DNA of 64,000 nt from Bacillota bacterium (GTDB lineage Bacteria > Bacillota > Sulfobacillia > JAJZYS01 > JAJYTV01), in assembly GCA_021799275.1 (NCBI GenBank), contig JAJZAT010000007.1:1-64000 (forward strand). The letters run 5' to 3'. Below the pieces are notes generated by a model, which searched no databases, was not told the DNA's origin, and worked only from the letters and a program-made list of their open reading frames with translations. Below, one piece after another: positions 36,796 through 44,559 of this stretch (position 1 is its first letter; each line of letters starts with the position of its first letter). Both the position numbers and the translations under genes were made by a program.

Positions 36796-37403
36796 GCGTC
36801 CGCATCGTGCTCGTCGATGATCACGCGGTCGTCCGCCAGGGCCTGGCGGCGCTGATCGCGACCGATCCCAGGCTGGAGGTGGTGGGCGAGGCGGCAAGCG
36901 GCGAGGACGCGGTGCCGCTTTGCCGGCGCCTGCAGCCGGACGTGGTGCTGCTCGACATGATCATGCCAAAGATGAACGGTGTCGCCGCGGCTTCGGCCAT
37001 CAAGGCCGCCGCGCCCGCGACCCGGGTGCTGCTGCTCACGAGTTACACCGAGGGCGACCTCGTCCAACCCGCCCTCGCCGCAGGTGCGGACGGCTACCTC
37101 TTGAAGACCGCGTCGGCGGACGGCGTGCTGCAGGCGGTGATGGCTGTCGCGCAGGGGCAGCAGGTGCTCGACGCCGTGGCCGTGGAGGCGTTGCGGCAGC
37201 CCAAGGTCTCGGATCTCAGCCTGCGCGAGCAGGAGGTGCTGCACCTCGTGGCGCAGGGGCTCAGCAACGCGGAGATCGCGGACCGCCTGACGATCACGGT
37301 GCGCACCGTCAAGGCGCACGTCTCGAGCCTGCTGCAGAAGCTGGACCTCCAGGATCGCACCCAACTGGCGATCTACGCCCTCAGGCGCCAGAGCGAGCGT
37401 TAG
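36792..37403 (+). CDS. liaR: LiaR-like NarL/LuxR-family response regulator
   Basis: The 203-residue product has a receiver domain with acidic pocket DD (residues 9-10), phospho-acceptor Asp in VVLLDMIMPK and Lys in LLKTA, and a LuxR helix-turn-helix (LSLREQEVLHLVAQGLSNAEIADRLTITVRTVKAHV). The TTG start overlaps the kinase stop (TTGA). It is the output of the LiaFSR-like operon and converges on the sugar-kinase gene with a 4-nt overlap. Confidence 0.93.
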   Translation: MSVRIVLVDDHAVVRQGLAALIATDPRLEVVGEAASGEDAVPLCRRLQPDVVLLDMIMPKMNGVAAASAIKAAAPATRVLLLTSYTEGDLVQPALAAGADGYLLKTASADGVLQAVMAVAQGQQVLDAVAVEALRQPKVSDLSLREQEVLHLVAQGLSNAEIADRLTITVRTVKAHVSSLLQKLDLQDRTQLAIYALRRQSER

Positions 37404-38341
37404 GCCCCGGCACGCAGGGCGGAACGCAGCCGGTCGGGCTCGAGTCCCTCCCGCTCGGCCGCGAAGACCACGGCACCTCGGCTGGCGTCGAGACGATCGC
37501 GCGGCGGCGGGCCGGCAGCGAAACGACGGCGCATCGCGCGCCTGAACGCGTCCCGGTATGGCCTCGGCCCGCCCTGCAGCAGGGCGCCGTAGAGCGCCAC
37601 AGGCGTGCCGGGCTCAAGTCCCTGCGACGCGAAGTAGCGGCCGGCCGTCTGGCCGAGTGCGCTTCCCACCTGCCGCAAGACCGCCCTGCTCACCTCGTCG
37701 CCCTCCTCCGCCAGTTGCGCACAGAGCGGGGCGACCAGCATGGCGACCTGCCACGCCGGCAACTCGTTCCCCTCGGTCGCGCGCGCGAGGGCCACGTGAT
37801 CGGGCAGGCCGAACATCGCAAGGATGCGCGGGAGCAGCCGCGTCGGCGGGGCTCCGCCCTGCGCGGAGAGAATGGCCTCGCGCAGGGCCATGACCGCGAT
37901 GTCCGCGGCGCCGCCCTGCGGGCCCGTATAGTCGCTCAGCGCGAGGATGCGCCGTACCTCGCCGCCCTGGCGCAGGGCGACGGCCGCGCCCGTGCCGGCC
38001 GACACGACCCCGATCGAATCGCCAGGCGCGGCCCAGAGTGCCGCCACGATGTCGTTCTCGACGTGCACCCTGGCCGCGAGCGTCTCCTCGAGCGCCGTAT
38101 GCAGGAGCTCCCCATGCTCCGGGAGGTCGATCCCCGCGAGACATGCTCCGACCGCGTCCGCCTGGCTTCCGCCCGTCGCGGCCAGCACCGCCTGACGCAC
38201 GGCCGCCACCGCGCCGTCGACGCCCACGACCTGGTGGTTGGACGGTCCGGACCGTCCCTCGCCGACGACCGTACCGTCGAGGGCGACGGCCACGGCACGG
38301 GTGTGCGTGCCGCCGCCGTCGACGCCAACAAGAAGCTTCAT
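37400..38341 (-). CDS. BadF/BcrA-type ATPase, probable N-acetylglucosamine kinase
   Basis: The 313-residue ASKHA-fold product starts LLVGVDGGGTHTRAVA (phosphate 1 motif) and has the ENDIVAAL, SAGTGAAVAL and GPQGGAADI segments common to GlcNAc kinases of the BadF/BcrA family. It probably phosphorylates a (deacetylated) amino sugar. It overlaps the GH4 gene by ATGA and ends a three-gene operon with a PIG-L deacetylase. Confidence 0.83.
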   Translation of the reverse strand: MKLLVGVDGGGTHTRAVAVALDGTVVGEGRSGPSNHQVVGVDGAVAAVRQAVLAATGGSQADAVGACLAGIDLPEHGELLHTALEETLAARVHVENDIVAALWAAPGDSIGVVSAGTGAAVALRQGGEVRRILALSDYTGPQGGAADIAVMALREAILSAQGGAPPTRLLPRILAMFGLPDHVALARATEGNELPAWQVAMLVAPLCAQLAEEGDEVSRAVLRQVGSALGQTAGRYFASQGLEPGTPVALYGALLQGGPRPYRDAFRRAMRRRFAAGPPPRDRLDASRGAVVFAAEREGLEPDRLRSALRAGA

Positions 38342-39627
38342 CTCAGATCGGGCCAGAAGGCGGCGTTGGCCGCCTGCAGGTCGTCGAGCAGGCGGTCGGC
38401 CACGTCCGCGCCACCCACCAGCGGATGGCACATCAGGGCTTCGAGCGCCTTCCTGCGCGAGCCCTCTGTCACGGCGGCGACGGTCAGGCGCTCGTACTCC
38501 TTCACGGTCTGCGCGATGCTCCGGAGCAGCGGCGGCAGGGGCTCCTCCCGGGGAACCGGGCGGATGCCCGCGCGGCTGATCTCGGCGTTGCGCTCGACAA
38601 CGTCACCGTCCGCGAATTCGCGCAGCGCGCCGCGATTCGGCAGGTTGAGCACGAGCCTGCGCGGCCTCTCGGCCTGCAGGGCCGTCATGACGTCCACCGC
38701 CACCTCCGAGTAGTAGGCTCCGCCGCGCTGTTCGAGCTCGGGCGGCTTGCCTGCCAGTCCCGGGTCGCGGTAGCGTGCGAAGAGCTGCTGCTCGATGGCC
38801 TGCACCCGCTCGGCGCGCGTCCCTTCGGCGGATGCGGCTGCCTCCTCGGCGTGCCGCAGGGTGGCGCGCGGGAAGAAGAAATAGTTGAGATACGGGTTCG
38901 GGAAAAACCCGAGTTCACGGAAAAAGCCCGACGGCACCTCGGCGTCCGGGGCGACATGCCGCAGCTCCTCCTCGAGCGCACCGCTCGCGAGCACCATGGC
39001 CGTCGCGTCCTGGCCGCCGATGCGGATCCAGCTGCCTGTCAGATGGTTGAGACCCGCCGCCTCGAGCTCCACCGCCTCGACGGGTAGACCGCCGAATTGC
39101 GCGATGCGGCGTTCCATCGTGCGGGCGACGTTGCACAGGCCGATGGCCCTCTCGTGTCCGGCGCTGCAGACCGCCTGCGTCACGAGACCGGCGGGGTTCG
39201 TGAAGTTGAGCAGCCACGCCTTGGGCGCCAGCCTCGCCATGTCTTCGGCCACCTCGAGCGCGACCGGTATGGTCCGCATCGCATTGGCAAAGCCACCAGC
39301 CCCCGTCGTCTCCTGGCCGATCAGTCCATGCCTCAGCGGTATCCGCTCGTCCGCGGCACGCATCTTGAGCCCGCCGACACGCATCTGGCTGAGGACGAAG
39401 CTCGCGTCTTCGATGGCCGCGCGCCGGTCCTCCGTGACGGGAAAGCGGACCCGCCGTCCCATCGCCGTTGCCATGCGGCTTGCGAGACCCGCGATGACTT
39501 CGACTTTGTCGCGCCCTTCGGGCACGTCGACGAGCCATACCTCTTCGATGGACTCGAGCCTGGTGAGGAGCCCCTCCAGGAGTTCCGGCGTATACGAGCT
39601 GCCCCCGCCCAGCACCGCTACCTTCAT
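38338..39627 (-). CDS. Glycoside hydrolase family 4 (6-phospho-beta-glucosidase-like)
   Basis: The 429-residue product shows the GH4 NAD site VAVLGGGSSYTPEL, the NFTNPAGLVTQAV segment, the metal-binding Cys-Asn pair in IGLCNVA, and GLNHLTG. GH4 enzymes use NAD+ and Mn2+ to cleave phosphorylated disaccharides by redox elimination. Start ATG 39627 overlaps the deacetylase stop. Pairing with a deacetylase and a GlcNAc-kinase-like gene suggests an amino-sugar disaccharide as substrate. Confidence 0.92.
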   Translation of the reverse strand: MKVAVLGGGSSYTPELLEGLLTRLESIEEVWLVDVPEGRDKVEVIAGLASRMATAMGRRVRFPVTEDRRAAIEDASFVLSQMRVGGLKMRAADERIPLRHGLIGQETTGAGGFANAMRTIPVALEVAEDMARLAPKAWLLNFTNPAGLVTQAVCSAGHERAIGLCNVARTMERRIAQFGGLPVEAVELEAAGLNHLTGSWIRIGGQDATAMVLASGALEEELRHVAPDAEVPSGFFRELGFFPNPYLNYFFFPRATLRHAEEAAASAEGTRAERVQAIEQQLFARYRDPGLAGKPPELEQRGGAYYSEVAVDVMTALQAERPRRLVLNLPNRGALREFADGDVVERNAEISRAGIRPVPREEPLPPLLRSIAQTVKEYERLTVAAVTEGSRRKALEALMCHPLVGGADVADRLLDDLQAANAAFWPDLR

Positions 39628-40355
39628 GCCAGCACCGCCGCCGGGTTGAAGTGCAGGAAGAACGGATGCAGCACCTTGAAGGGCTCGAAGAAGCCCTCCT
39701 CGCCTTGAGACATGCTTTCGGCGAATGCTCTCAGCTGGATGAGCGCATCGGGCGGGAACTGCGTCTGGTGCCGCGCGACCGCTTCCCACTTGCGTTGCCA
39801 GTATGGGCCCGCGGGAATCCGGACGTTCGGCTGAGCGGTGCCGTAGAAGGCCACCACGGGTTGCGCCGGAGCATCCTTCGGCGCGCCTGGGACGTGCGGG
39901 AACTGGAGAAAACTCACCGCTTCGGCCACGGCCATGCCCACCGCGCGGTGATCGGGATGCGCTTCGTAGGGCAGCCAGGGATCGCAGGTGAGGACAAAAT
40001 CCGGCCGGAACTCCCCGATCTCCTGCATCAATTCGGCTCGCAGGCCGGGCATGGGACTGTCGAGGAGATCCCGATGGCCAAGGTGCCGGTTCTCCGAAAC
40101 GCCCAGCAGGCTCGCGGCGGCATCGGCCTCCCTGCGCCTCAGCCCTGCAAGCTCCGCCGGTGCCATGTCGGGGTCCATGGTTCCCATGCTGCCGTCGGTG
40201 ACCGTGACGTAGCGCACATCGCACCCCTGGTCCCGCAGCCTGGCGATCAGGGCGCCGGCGCCGATCTCGTTGTCGTCGGGATGCGGCTGAACGGCAAGGA
40301 CACGCCGCGCGGACAGGACGTCGGGCCTCAGGGACATCGCCGACAATCGCGCCAT
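39624..40355 (-). CDS. PIG-L/LmbE-family N-acetylglucosamine deacetylase
   Basis: The 243-residue product has the zinc motif QPHPDDNEIG (HPDD) and the downstream His in EAHPDHRAVG, the signature of GlcNAc de-N-acetylases such as BshB, MshB and archaeal chitin-degrading enzymes. It leads the operon with GH4 and sugar-kinase genes. The start is uncertain (40355 or 40337); AAGGAG abuts 40355 too closely for an ideal spacing. Confidence 0.85.
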   Translation of the reverse strand: MARLSAMSLRPDVLSARRVLAVQPHPDDNEIGAGALIARLRDQGCDVRYVTVTDGSMGTMDPDMAPAELAGLRRREADAAASLLGVSENRHLGHRDLLDSPMPGLRAELMQEIGEFRPDFVLTCDPWLPYEAHPDHRAVGMAVAEAVSFLQFPHVPGAPKDAPAQPVVAFYGTAQPNVRIPAGPYWQRKWEAVARHQTQFPPDALIQLRAFAESMSQGEEGFFEPFKVLHPFFLHFNPAAVLA

Positions 40356-40468
40356 CTCCTTTGCGGCTCCCGGCTTCGGGAGGCGGATCCCCGTTTCCTG
40401 CGTCGCCAGGGAGATGCGGCCGTCGTGGCGAATGAACGTTTTATCCGTCGGCGCGAGGGGGAGCCCGC

Positions 40469-41347
40469 GTGTCTTATATTTTACGTTCTTCGACTCCGGC
40501 CGACGCCGAGGCGCTGGCTGCTCTTGGGTTCGATCCGCACGGGCAGCGCGGTCTGAACGAGGCCGATCTGTTTGTCTATCCAAGCCACGAAACCTGGGTT
40601 GCCGAGCACGGCAACGAGGTGGTGGCCACGGCCCGCCTGTGCATCGCCCCGCACTCCGGTCTCGCCCTCCTTACCGACCTGGCCGGCGAGTCGGGGGCCC
40701 TGCTCGCTCTCCTTGACGAACTTGGCCAGCACGCGCTTGGTCAAGGGGCCGAGATGATCCAGGTCGCGGCGCCGACTGGCTCGCCCATATGTGCGACGCT
40801 CGCGGGACGCGGCTTCACGGTGCAGCGGCGCGTCGTGCACATCCACTGGAACCTCCCGGCGCCTCCGCCTGGCGACCCGCCGAGCGGCGTCGCCTTCGCG
40901 GAAGAGATTCCCGATCCCGAGGAATACGCCCGGCTCGCGGTGGCTGCCTACCGTGGATCCTGGGACTGGCTCTTCGATCACTGGGGTGGCGACATCGCTG
41001 CGCGCCGCAATTTTGCGAGACTTTTCGAGTCGCCCCGCGACGAGCGCTTCATCGGCGCACGCCACGGCGGCGAGCTGATCGGCTTTGTCAGCACGGGGAG
41101 CGGCGAGGTTGTCCCGGGGGACTTCTCCACGTTCGGCGTGCTCGTCCGGCCCGCCATGCGGGGGCAAGGGATCGGCAACTATCTCCTGCTGCGCGCTTTG
41201 CAGACGCTGGCGAAGCGCGGCGTCAAGACTGCGGACATGCACACCACCGCGCCCGCCCAGGGCGATCCCGCCGCCGTGCGCCTCTACCTGCGCTACGGTG
41301 AGCGCCGTGGTGACATGGCGATTCTGCGCCGCCCGGCGCAATCCTAG
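40469..41347 (+). CDS. GNAT acetyltransferase with two GNAT-like halves
   Basis: The 292-residue product has two GNAT-like domains. The C-terminal one is intact, with the acetyl-CoA loop RPAMRGQGIGNYLL and a preceding beta strand (FSTFGVLV). The N-terminal half (DAEALAALGFDPHG to HIHW) looks degenerate. GTG 40469 follows GAGGGGGAG. It is divergent from the amino-sugar operon with a short shared promoter region. The substrate is unknown. Confidence 0.8.
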   Translation: MSYILRSSTPADAEALAALGFDPHGQRGLNEADLFVYPSHETWVAEHGNEVVATARLCIAPHSGLALLTDLAGESGALLALLDELGQHALGQGAEMIQVAAPTGSPICATLAGRGFTVQRRVVHIHWNLPAPPPGDPPSGVAFAEEIPDPEEYARLAVAAYRGSWDWLFDHWGGDIAARRNFARLFESPRDERFIGARHGGELIGFVSTGSGEVVPGDFSTFGVLVRPAMRGQGIGNYLLLRALQTLAKRGVKTADMHTTAPAQGDPAAVRLYLRYGERRGDMAILRRPAQS

Positions 41348-41357
41348 GATCCTGCCC

Positions 41358-41405
41358 AAGGCTGCGGAACGGCCAGGCGCGGTCGTGGCCCGGCCGCTCC
41401 GCCTT
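41358..41405 (+). terminator. Imperfect hairpin after the GNAT gene
   Basis: AAGGC-GCGGA-GGCC pairs with GGCC-TCCGC-CTT around a GC-rich loop, with small internal mismatches, 11 nt past the stop. Confidence 0.5.
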
Positions 41406-41483
41406 CACGGCGGTGACCGTACCCTCCGAGAAGTGGTCCACATACGATGTCGCGACACGCCAAGGACGAGAGGGGCTGTCGCG

Positions 41484-42470
41484 ATGAGAAAATTGGCCGT
41501 CAAAGTGCTGCAGAACATGCTTGCACGACTCGATCCTCAGGCTGCCCGGCCGGTGCCGGCAGCCCCTCCTGAAGGGTTGCTTGCGCCTGCCCTTGAAACG
41601 CAGACCGCTGAGGTTTCGGCACAGATGCCGATCTCCTCTGCCGCCGCGGATCCGCCTGTAGCGATGCCAAAGGCGTTTCTGCAAGACCCCATCCAGGCAC
41701 TAAGCGTTGAGGCCTCACCCGTACCCGCTGCGGCTGGGGGACCAGAGTTTGCAGCCACCCCCGTACCTGCAGCGGCTGAGGAGCTTCCGCAAAGGGCGCC
41801 TTCGGAGCCTGCGCCGGCTGAGGAACCCGGGGTGGCGGCCCCGTCCGAGCCTGCGACGACTATGGAGCCCCGGTTGGAGACCCCGCCTGAGCATGTCACG
41901 GCCATGGAGCCCCAGGTAGAGACCCCACCCGAGCCCGCGGCGGCTGAGAAGCCAGAGGTAGCGGCCGCCCCAGTGCCTGCGGCGGCTGAGGAACCCGAGG
42001 TGGCGGCCCCGTCCGAGCCTGCGACGGCTATGGAGCCCCGGTTGGAGACCCCGCCTGAGCATGTCACGGTCGTGGAGCCCCAGGTAGCGACCCCACAAGA
42101 GCCAGCGGCGGCTGAGAAGCCAGAGGTAGCGGCCGCCCCAGTGCCCGCGGCGGCTGAGAATCCCACGTATCCGACTTCCATTACGATACGGGCTGGACGG
42201 CTGGGCTTGAGCCATCCCAATACAGTCGGCATGTTCTCGACGGCTTACGCTCCGCCGATCACCGTGCAGACGCCCCGCGTGCCGAGAGGCGGGCTTGTTT
42301 ATAACCTGCCTACAGTGACCTTTCAGCAACCGCCAGTGCTCAGCGACCTGGCTCGAGGTGCCTCGACCGCCTGGGCTGCCAAGCAGCAACAACTTAGCGT
42401 GGCGCAATCCTCTGGAGCCGTCGTTTTCCACCCATGGAAGGTCGCGCTGGACAAAGTCGCCTTCCCCTGA
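41484..42470 (+). CDS. Pro/Ala/Glu-rich repeat protein with a unique C-terminal domain
   Basis: The 328-residue product has a short basic, amphipathic N-terminus, about 190 residues rich in Pro, Ala and Glu with P-E-V-A-A and P-A-A-A-E units, and a C-terminal region of roughly 100 residues (ITIRAGRLGLSHPNTVG, GGLVYNLPTVTFQQPPV, FHPWKVALDKVAF) without a family I recognise. No signal peptide is seen. The Cys-rich and hypothetical neighbours hint at a spore-coat or surface role, but this is inference only. Confidence 0.65.
   Translation: MRKLAVKVLQNMLARLDPQAARPVPAAPPEGLLAPALETQTAEVSAQMPISSAAADPPVAMPKAFLQDPIQALSVEASPVPAAAGGPEFAATPVPAAAEELPQRAPSEPAPAEEPGVAAPSEPATTMEPRLETPPEHVTAMEPQVETPPEPAAAEKPEVAAAPVPAAAEEPEVAAPSEPATAMEPRLETPPEHVTVVEPQVATPQEPAAAEKPEVAAAPVPAAAENPTYPTSITIRAGRLGLSHPNTVGMFSTAYAPPITVQTPRVPRGGLVYNLPTVTFQQPPVLSDLARGASTAWAAKQQQLSVAQSSGAVVFHPWKVALDKVAFP
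41817..42152 (+). repeat. Two tandem copies of a 168-bp coding repeat
   Basis: Unit 1 (41817-41984) and unit 2 (41985-42152) are nearly identical, and each encodes 56 residues beginning A-E-E-P-x-V-A-A-P-S-E-P. Sub-repeats of about 14 codons (x-P-x-V-E/A-T/A-P) can be seen inside each unit, so the region grew by at least two rounds of duplication and is likely to vary in length between strains. Confidence 0.85.
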
Positions 42471-42946
42471 CAGAAGCGAAAGTTGCTTGCCGGTGCGGCG
42501 AGCAGATAACCGCATGTCGGAGCGGAGCGCCGCTCCACGCCGTCGCACGTTGTAGGTACGGCCGCCCTCTGGCGGCTGGCACGCACGAGCCAAGGTCAGG
42601 CACCGCTATGGCGCGCTTCTGCGGAGCAGGCTCGTCTCGCGCCAGAAGGTGCCTGACGTGGCTCGGGCGGCCCGGGTGCACGGAGTGCTCCGCGATAGCC
42701 AAGGAGCGCTAATCCTCGGCCAAGACGATCGTCGCGCTTCGGCGCGGATCGGCATGGGCTTCCAGACCAGCGTCTCGCTTGCGATGTTGCACGCCGCGAG
42801 GTCGCGGGGGGCCACCGCAGAGCCTCCCGTCTCCTCCCGCGGGCCAGTGCGTTCTCGTATTGTTCCGGCACGCGTGTGCGCTCGTACCGCCTCGCCTGCG
42901 GATGGTGCGCCCTGCCACCCTTCCGCCAACGCCGATGCGAAAAATC
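42471..42946. other. Non-coding stretch with one structured element
   Basis: No convincing gene is seen on either strand; open frames here are arginine-rich and lack good starts. The stretch contains the nested inverted repeat listed at 42595-42657 and ends in the terminator of the minus-strand Cys-rich gene. Confidence 0.55.
42595..42657. repeat. Nested inverted repeat / stem-loop
   Basis: Outer arms GTCAGGCACC and GGTGCCTGAC (10 bp, perfect) enclose inner arms TGGCGCG and CGCGCCA (7 bp, perfect) separated by small internal loops of 4 and 3 nt. A 22-nt loop remains. The element is symmetrical enough to be a structured RNA or the remnant of a small mobile element; it lacks a T-run on either side. 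Confidence 0.55.
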
Positions 42947-42980
42947 GAGGGAGCCTGGACAGTGCTGTCCAGGCTCCCTC
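42947..42980 (-). terminator. Terminator of the Cys-rich protein gene
   Basis: A perfect 15-bp stem, GAGGGAGCCTGGACA with its complement, has a 4-nt loop and is followed on the minus strand by GATTTTTCGC. It lies 13 nt past the stop codon. Confidence 0.9.
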
Positions 42981-42993
42981 GCGAGTAGATTTC

Positions 42994-43536
42994 TTAGGGG
43001 TCGCAAGGTAACGGCATGGGCCCGATCGGGCAGGGCAGGAGCCCTCCGGTCTGACATTCGGACGGGAAGAGTTCGCCGAACGTCTGCACGAGCAGTTTCG
43101 CATTCGCCAGCACTTCGAAGGTCAGGCAGATCTGGATCTGCACCAGGATCGTGTTGCCTACGACGGCCGGCGGATACTGCAGTACGGTGGCCTCGCAGAC
43201 AGGGGTGGTGTTGGTCGGAGCGCAGAGCAGAACATTCTGCTTGAAAAACTCGAATGGGATCTCCTGGGACTTCGTTGAGCTGTCGCAAGTCCAGGTCAGG
43301 GTGACCGTGCCGGAGTAGACCCAGGTGGTGAGGACGTAGTTCGCGGTAGCCGCGGGAATGCTGCTTGCGAGAGAGCAGGTCACCGTGACGTCGCAGCTGG
43401 GGTTCGCAGGTACCTTCTTATCGGGGCAAGCTGACGTAACTGTGAGGGTGAACGCCTCCTCCTGGTAGCAGTAGTCGTACACAACCTGGGTGAGGATCGG
43501 CAAGCAAGTCGGAGTCCCCGTACAGGTAAAACTCAT
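42994..43536 (-). CDS. Cysteine-rich, beta-rich protein of unknown function
   Basis: The 180-residue product starts MSFTCTGTPTCLPILTQVVY and contains twelve or so cysteines spread along the chain (for example TCDS, LLCAP, VCEA, ICLT, CQTG, LPCP, LPCDP), with alternating hydrophobic strands rich in Thr and Val. GGGAGGGGAG lies just before ATG 43536. No signal peptide is visible. The pattern resembles cross-linkable spore-coat or exosporium proteins in composition, but no family match can be claimed. Confidence 0.7.
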   Translation of the reverse strand: MSFTCTGTPTCLPILTQVVYDYCYQEEAFTLTVTSACPDKKVPANPSCDVTVTCSLASSIPAATANYVLTTWVYSGTVTLTWTCDSSTKSQEIPFEFFKQNVLLCAPTNTTPVCEATVLQYPPAVVGNTILVQIQICLTFEVLANAKLLVQTFGELFPSECQTGGLLPCPIGPMPLPCDP

Positions 43537-43551
43537 CTGGACTCCCCTCCC

Positions 43552-44421
43552 ATGGGATTCCGGGTCACTCTGTACTATGTAAATCCGCCCGACCTGGTGC
43601 GTGATAGCATGCGGCAGATCCACCTTCCGGCAGCGAGATTATGGGTAGGCGTCGGCCCGCGTGGCGTACACGTGCTACGCCAAGGCAGGGAGTGGGTCAC
43701 ACCAATGGCCGCCCTGTCGGTTCTGCTCGGTCCGGGCCAACCTATGCCGCGGATACTGGCCCACGCCGCGGACGGGACGCTCTGGGACGTGACCGGGGTG
43801 CCCGCGCGGCGCTACCTTGATGCCGTCATCGCCTGCGACGGCGACCCGATCGTTCTCGCGGCCGCTCGGCCGGGGCCGATCCTGCACCTGGAGAGCGCCC
43901 GGTCCTGCACGACGCTGGCTCTCCCCGAAGAGCCCCGCATGATCCAGGCTCTTGGTGCGACGCAGACTACGCCCCACCTCGCGCTGGTGGTCCTGCAGGG
44001 CGCCGCCTGGCTGGTTGCGTGGGCTGAGAAGGCGGAAGAGGTTCAACTGCAGCAGATCGTGGCCGGGGCGGTCACGGACGCGCTGCTCCTGGCCGGAAAT
44101 CCGGCGCTTGTCCTGGTGCGCATGTCGCGCGGAAGCCATGACCGCCTGTTGTCCTGGCAGGTCGTCGGAGCCGGCGGCGGCCTAGAGCTTTGCCCTCTGC
44201 CGCCCCTGCTGCTGGCCACGGACGTGCCAACCGCAGCACGCAACCCGGCTGCGGGTCCGTTCCTGCTTGCCGGTCAGGCTACGTGGATGGCCCTCCAGTC
44301 AGACCAATGGGCCGCGACGCAAGCGCCGCCACCGGATGGACCGCTCCCCACCCGCATCTTCGCAGGCATAGCCGCCATGGAACCACTCTGGTGGCAAGGT
44401 CAGAAGCAGCATACTCCATAA
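43552..44421 (+). CDS. Hypothetical protein with beta-propeller-like composition
   Basis: The product of up to 289 residues has repeated short strands with G-x-x-W turns (GREWVTP, DGTLWDV, GAAWLVAWAE, GQATWMALQ), as in propeller-like folds; no known family is recognised. It is divergent from the Cys-rich gene with almost no space, so the true start may be ATG 43609. No signal peptide is evident. Its codon usage matches neighbouring genes. Confidence 0.55.
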   Translation: MGFRVTLYYVNPPDLVRDSMRQIHLPAARLWVGVGPRGVHVLRQGREWVTPMAALSVLLGPGQPMPRILAHAADGTLWDVTGVPARRYLDAVIACDGDPIVLAAARPGPILHLESARSCTTLALPEEPRMIQALGATQTTPHLALVVLQGAAWLVAWAEKAEEVQLQQIVAGAVTDALLLAGNPALVLVRMSRGSHDRLLSWQVVGAGGGLELCPLPPLLLATDVPTAARNPAAGPFLLAGQATWMALQSDQWAATQAPPPDGPLPTRIFAGIAAMEPLWWQGQKQHTP

Positions 44422-44559
44422 GCTCGTAAGTTGGCGGATTTGGAACAGGGCCATAGCGCCAGGGCACATATCGCAATGCTGTGGCGCACAGGGTCCGGTT
44501 TTGCCTTTGCCTGCCGCGTTGGGGTCCTATATCGTGGACGGCGCGGAGGTGGAATATCT

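Noticed and set aside
42606-43288. Minus-strand open frames across 42.6-43.3 kb
   Set aside because: They run through the terminator and into the Cys-rich gene in another frame, and are Arg/Ala/Pro-rich without a plausible start.
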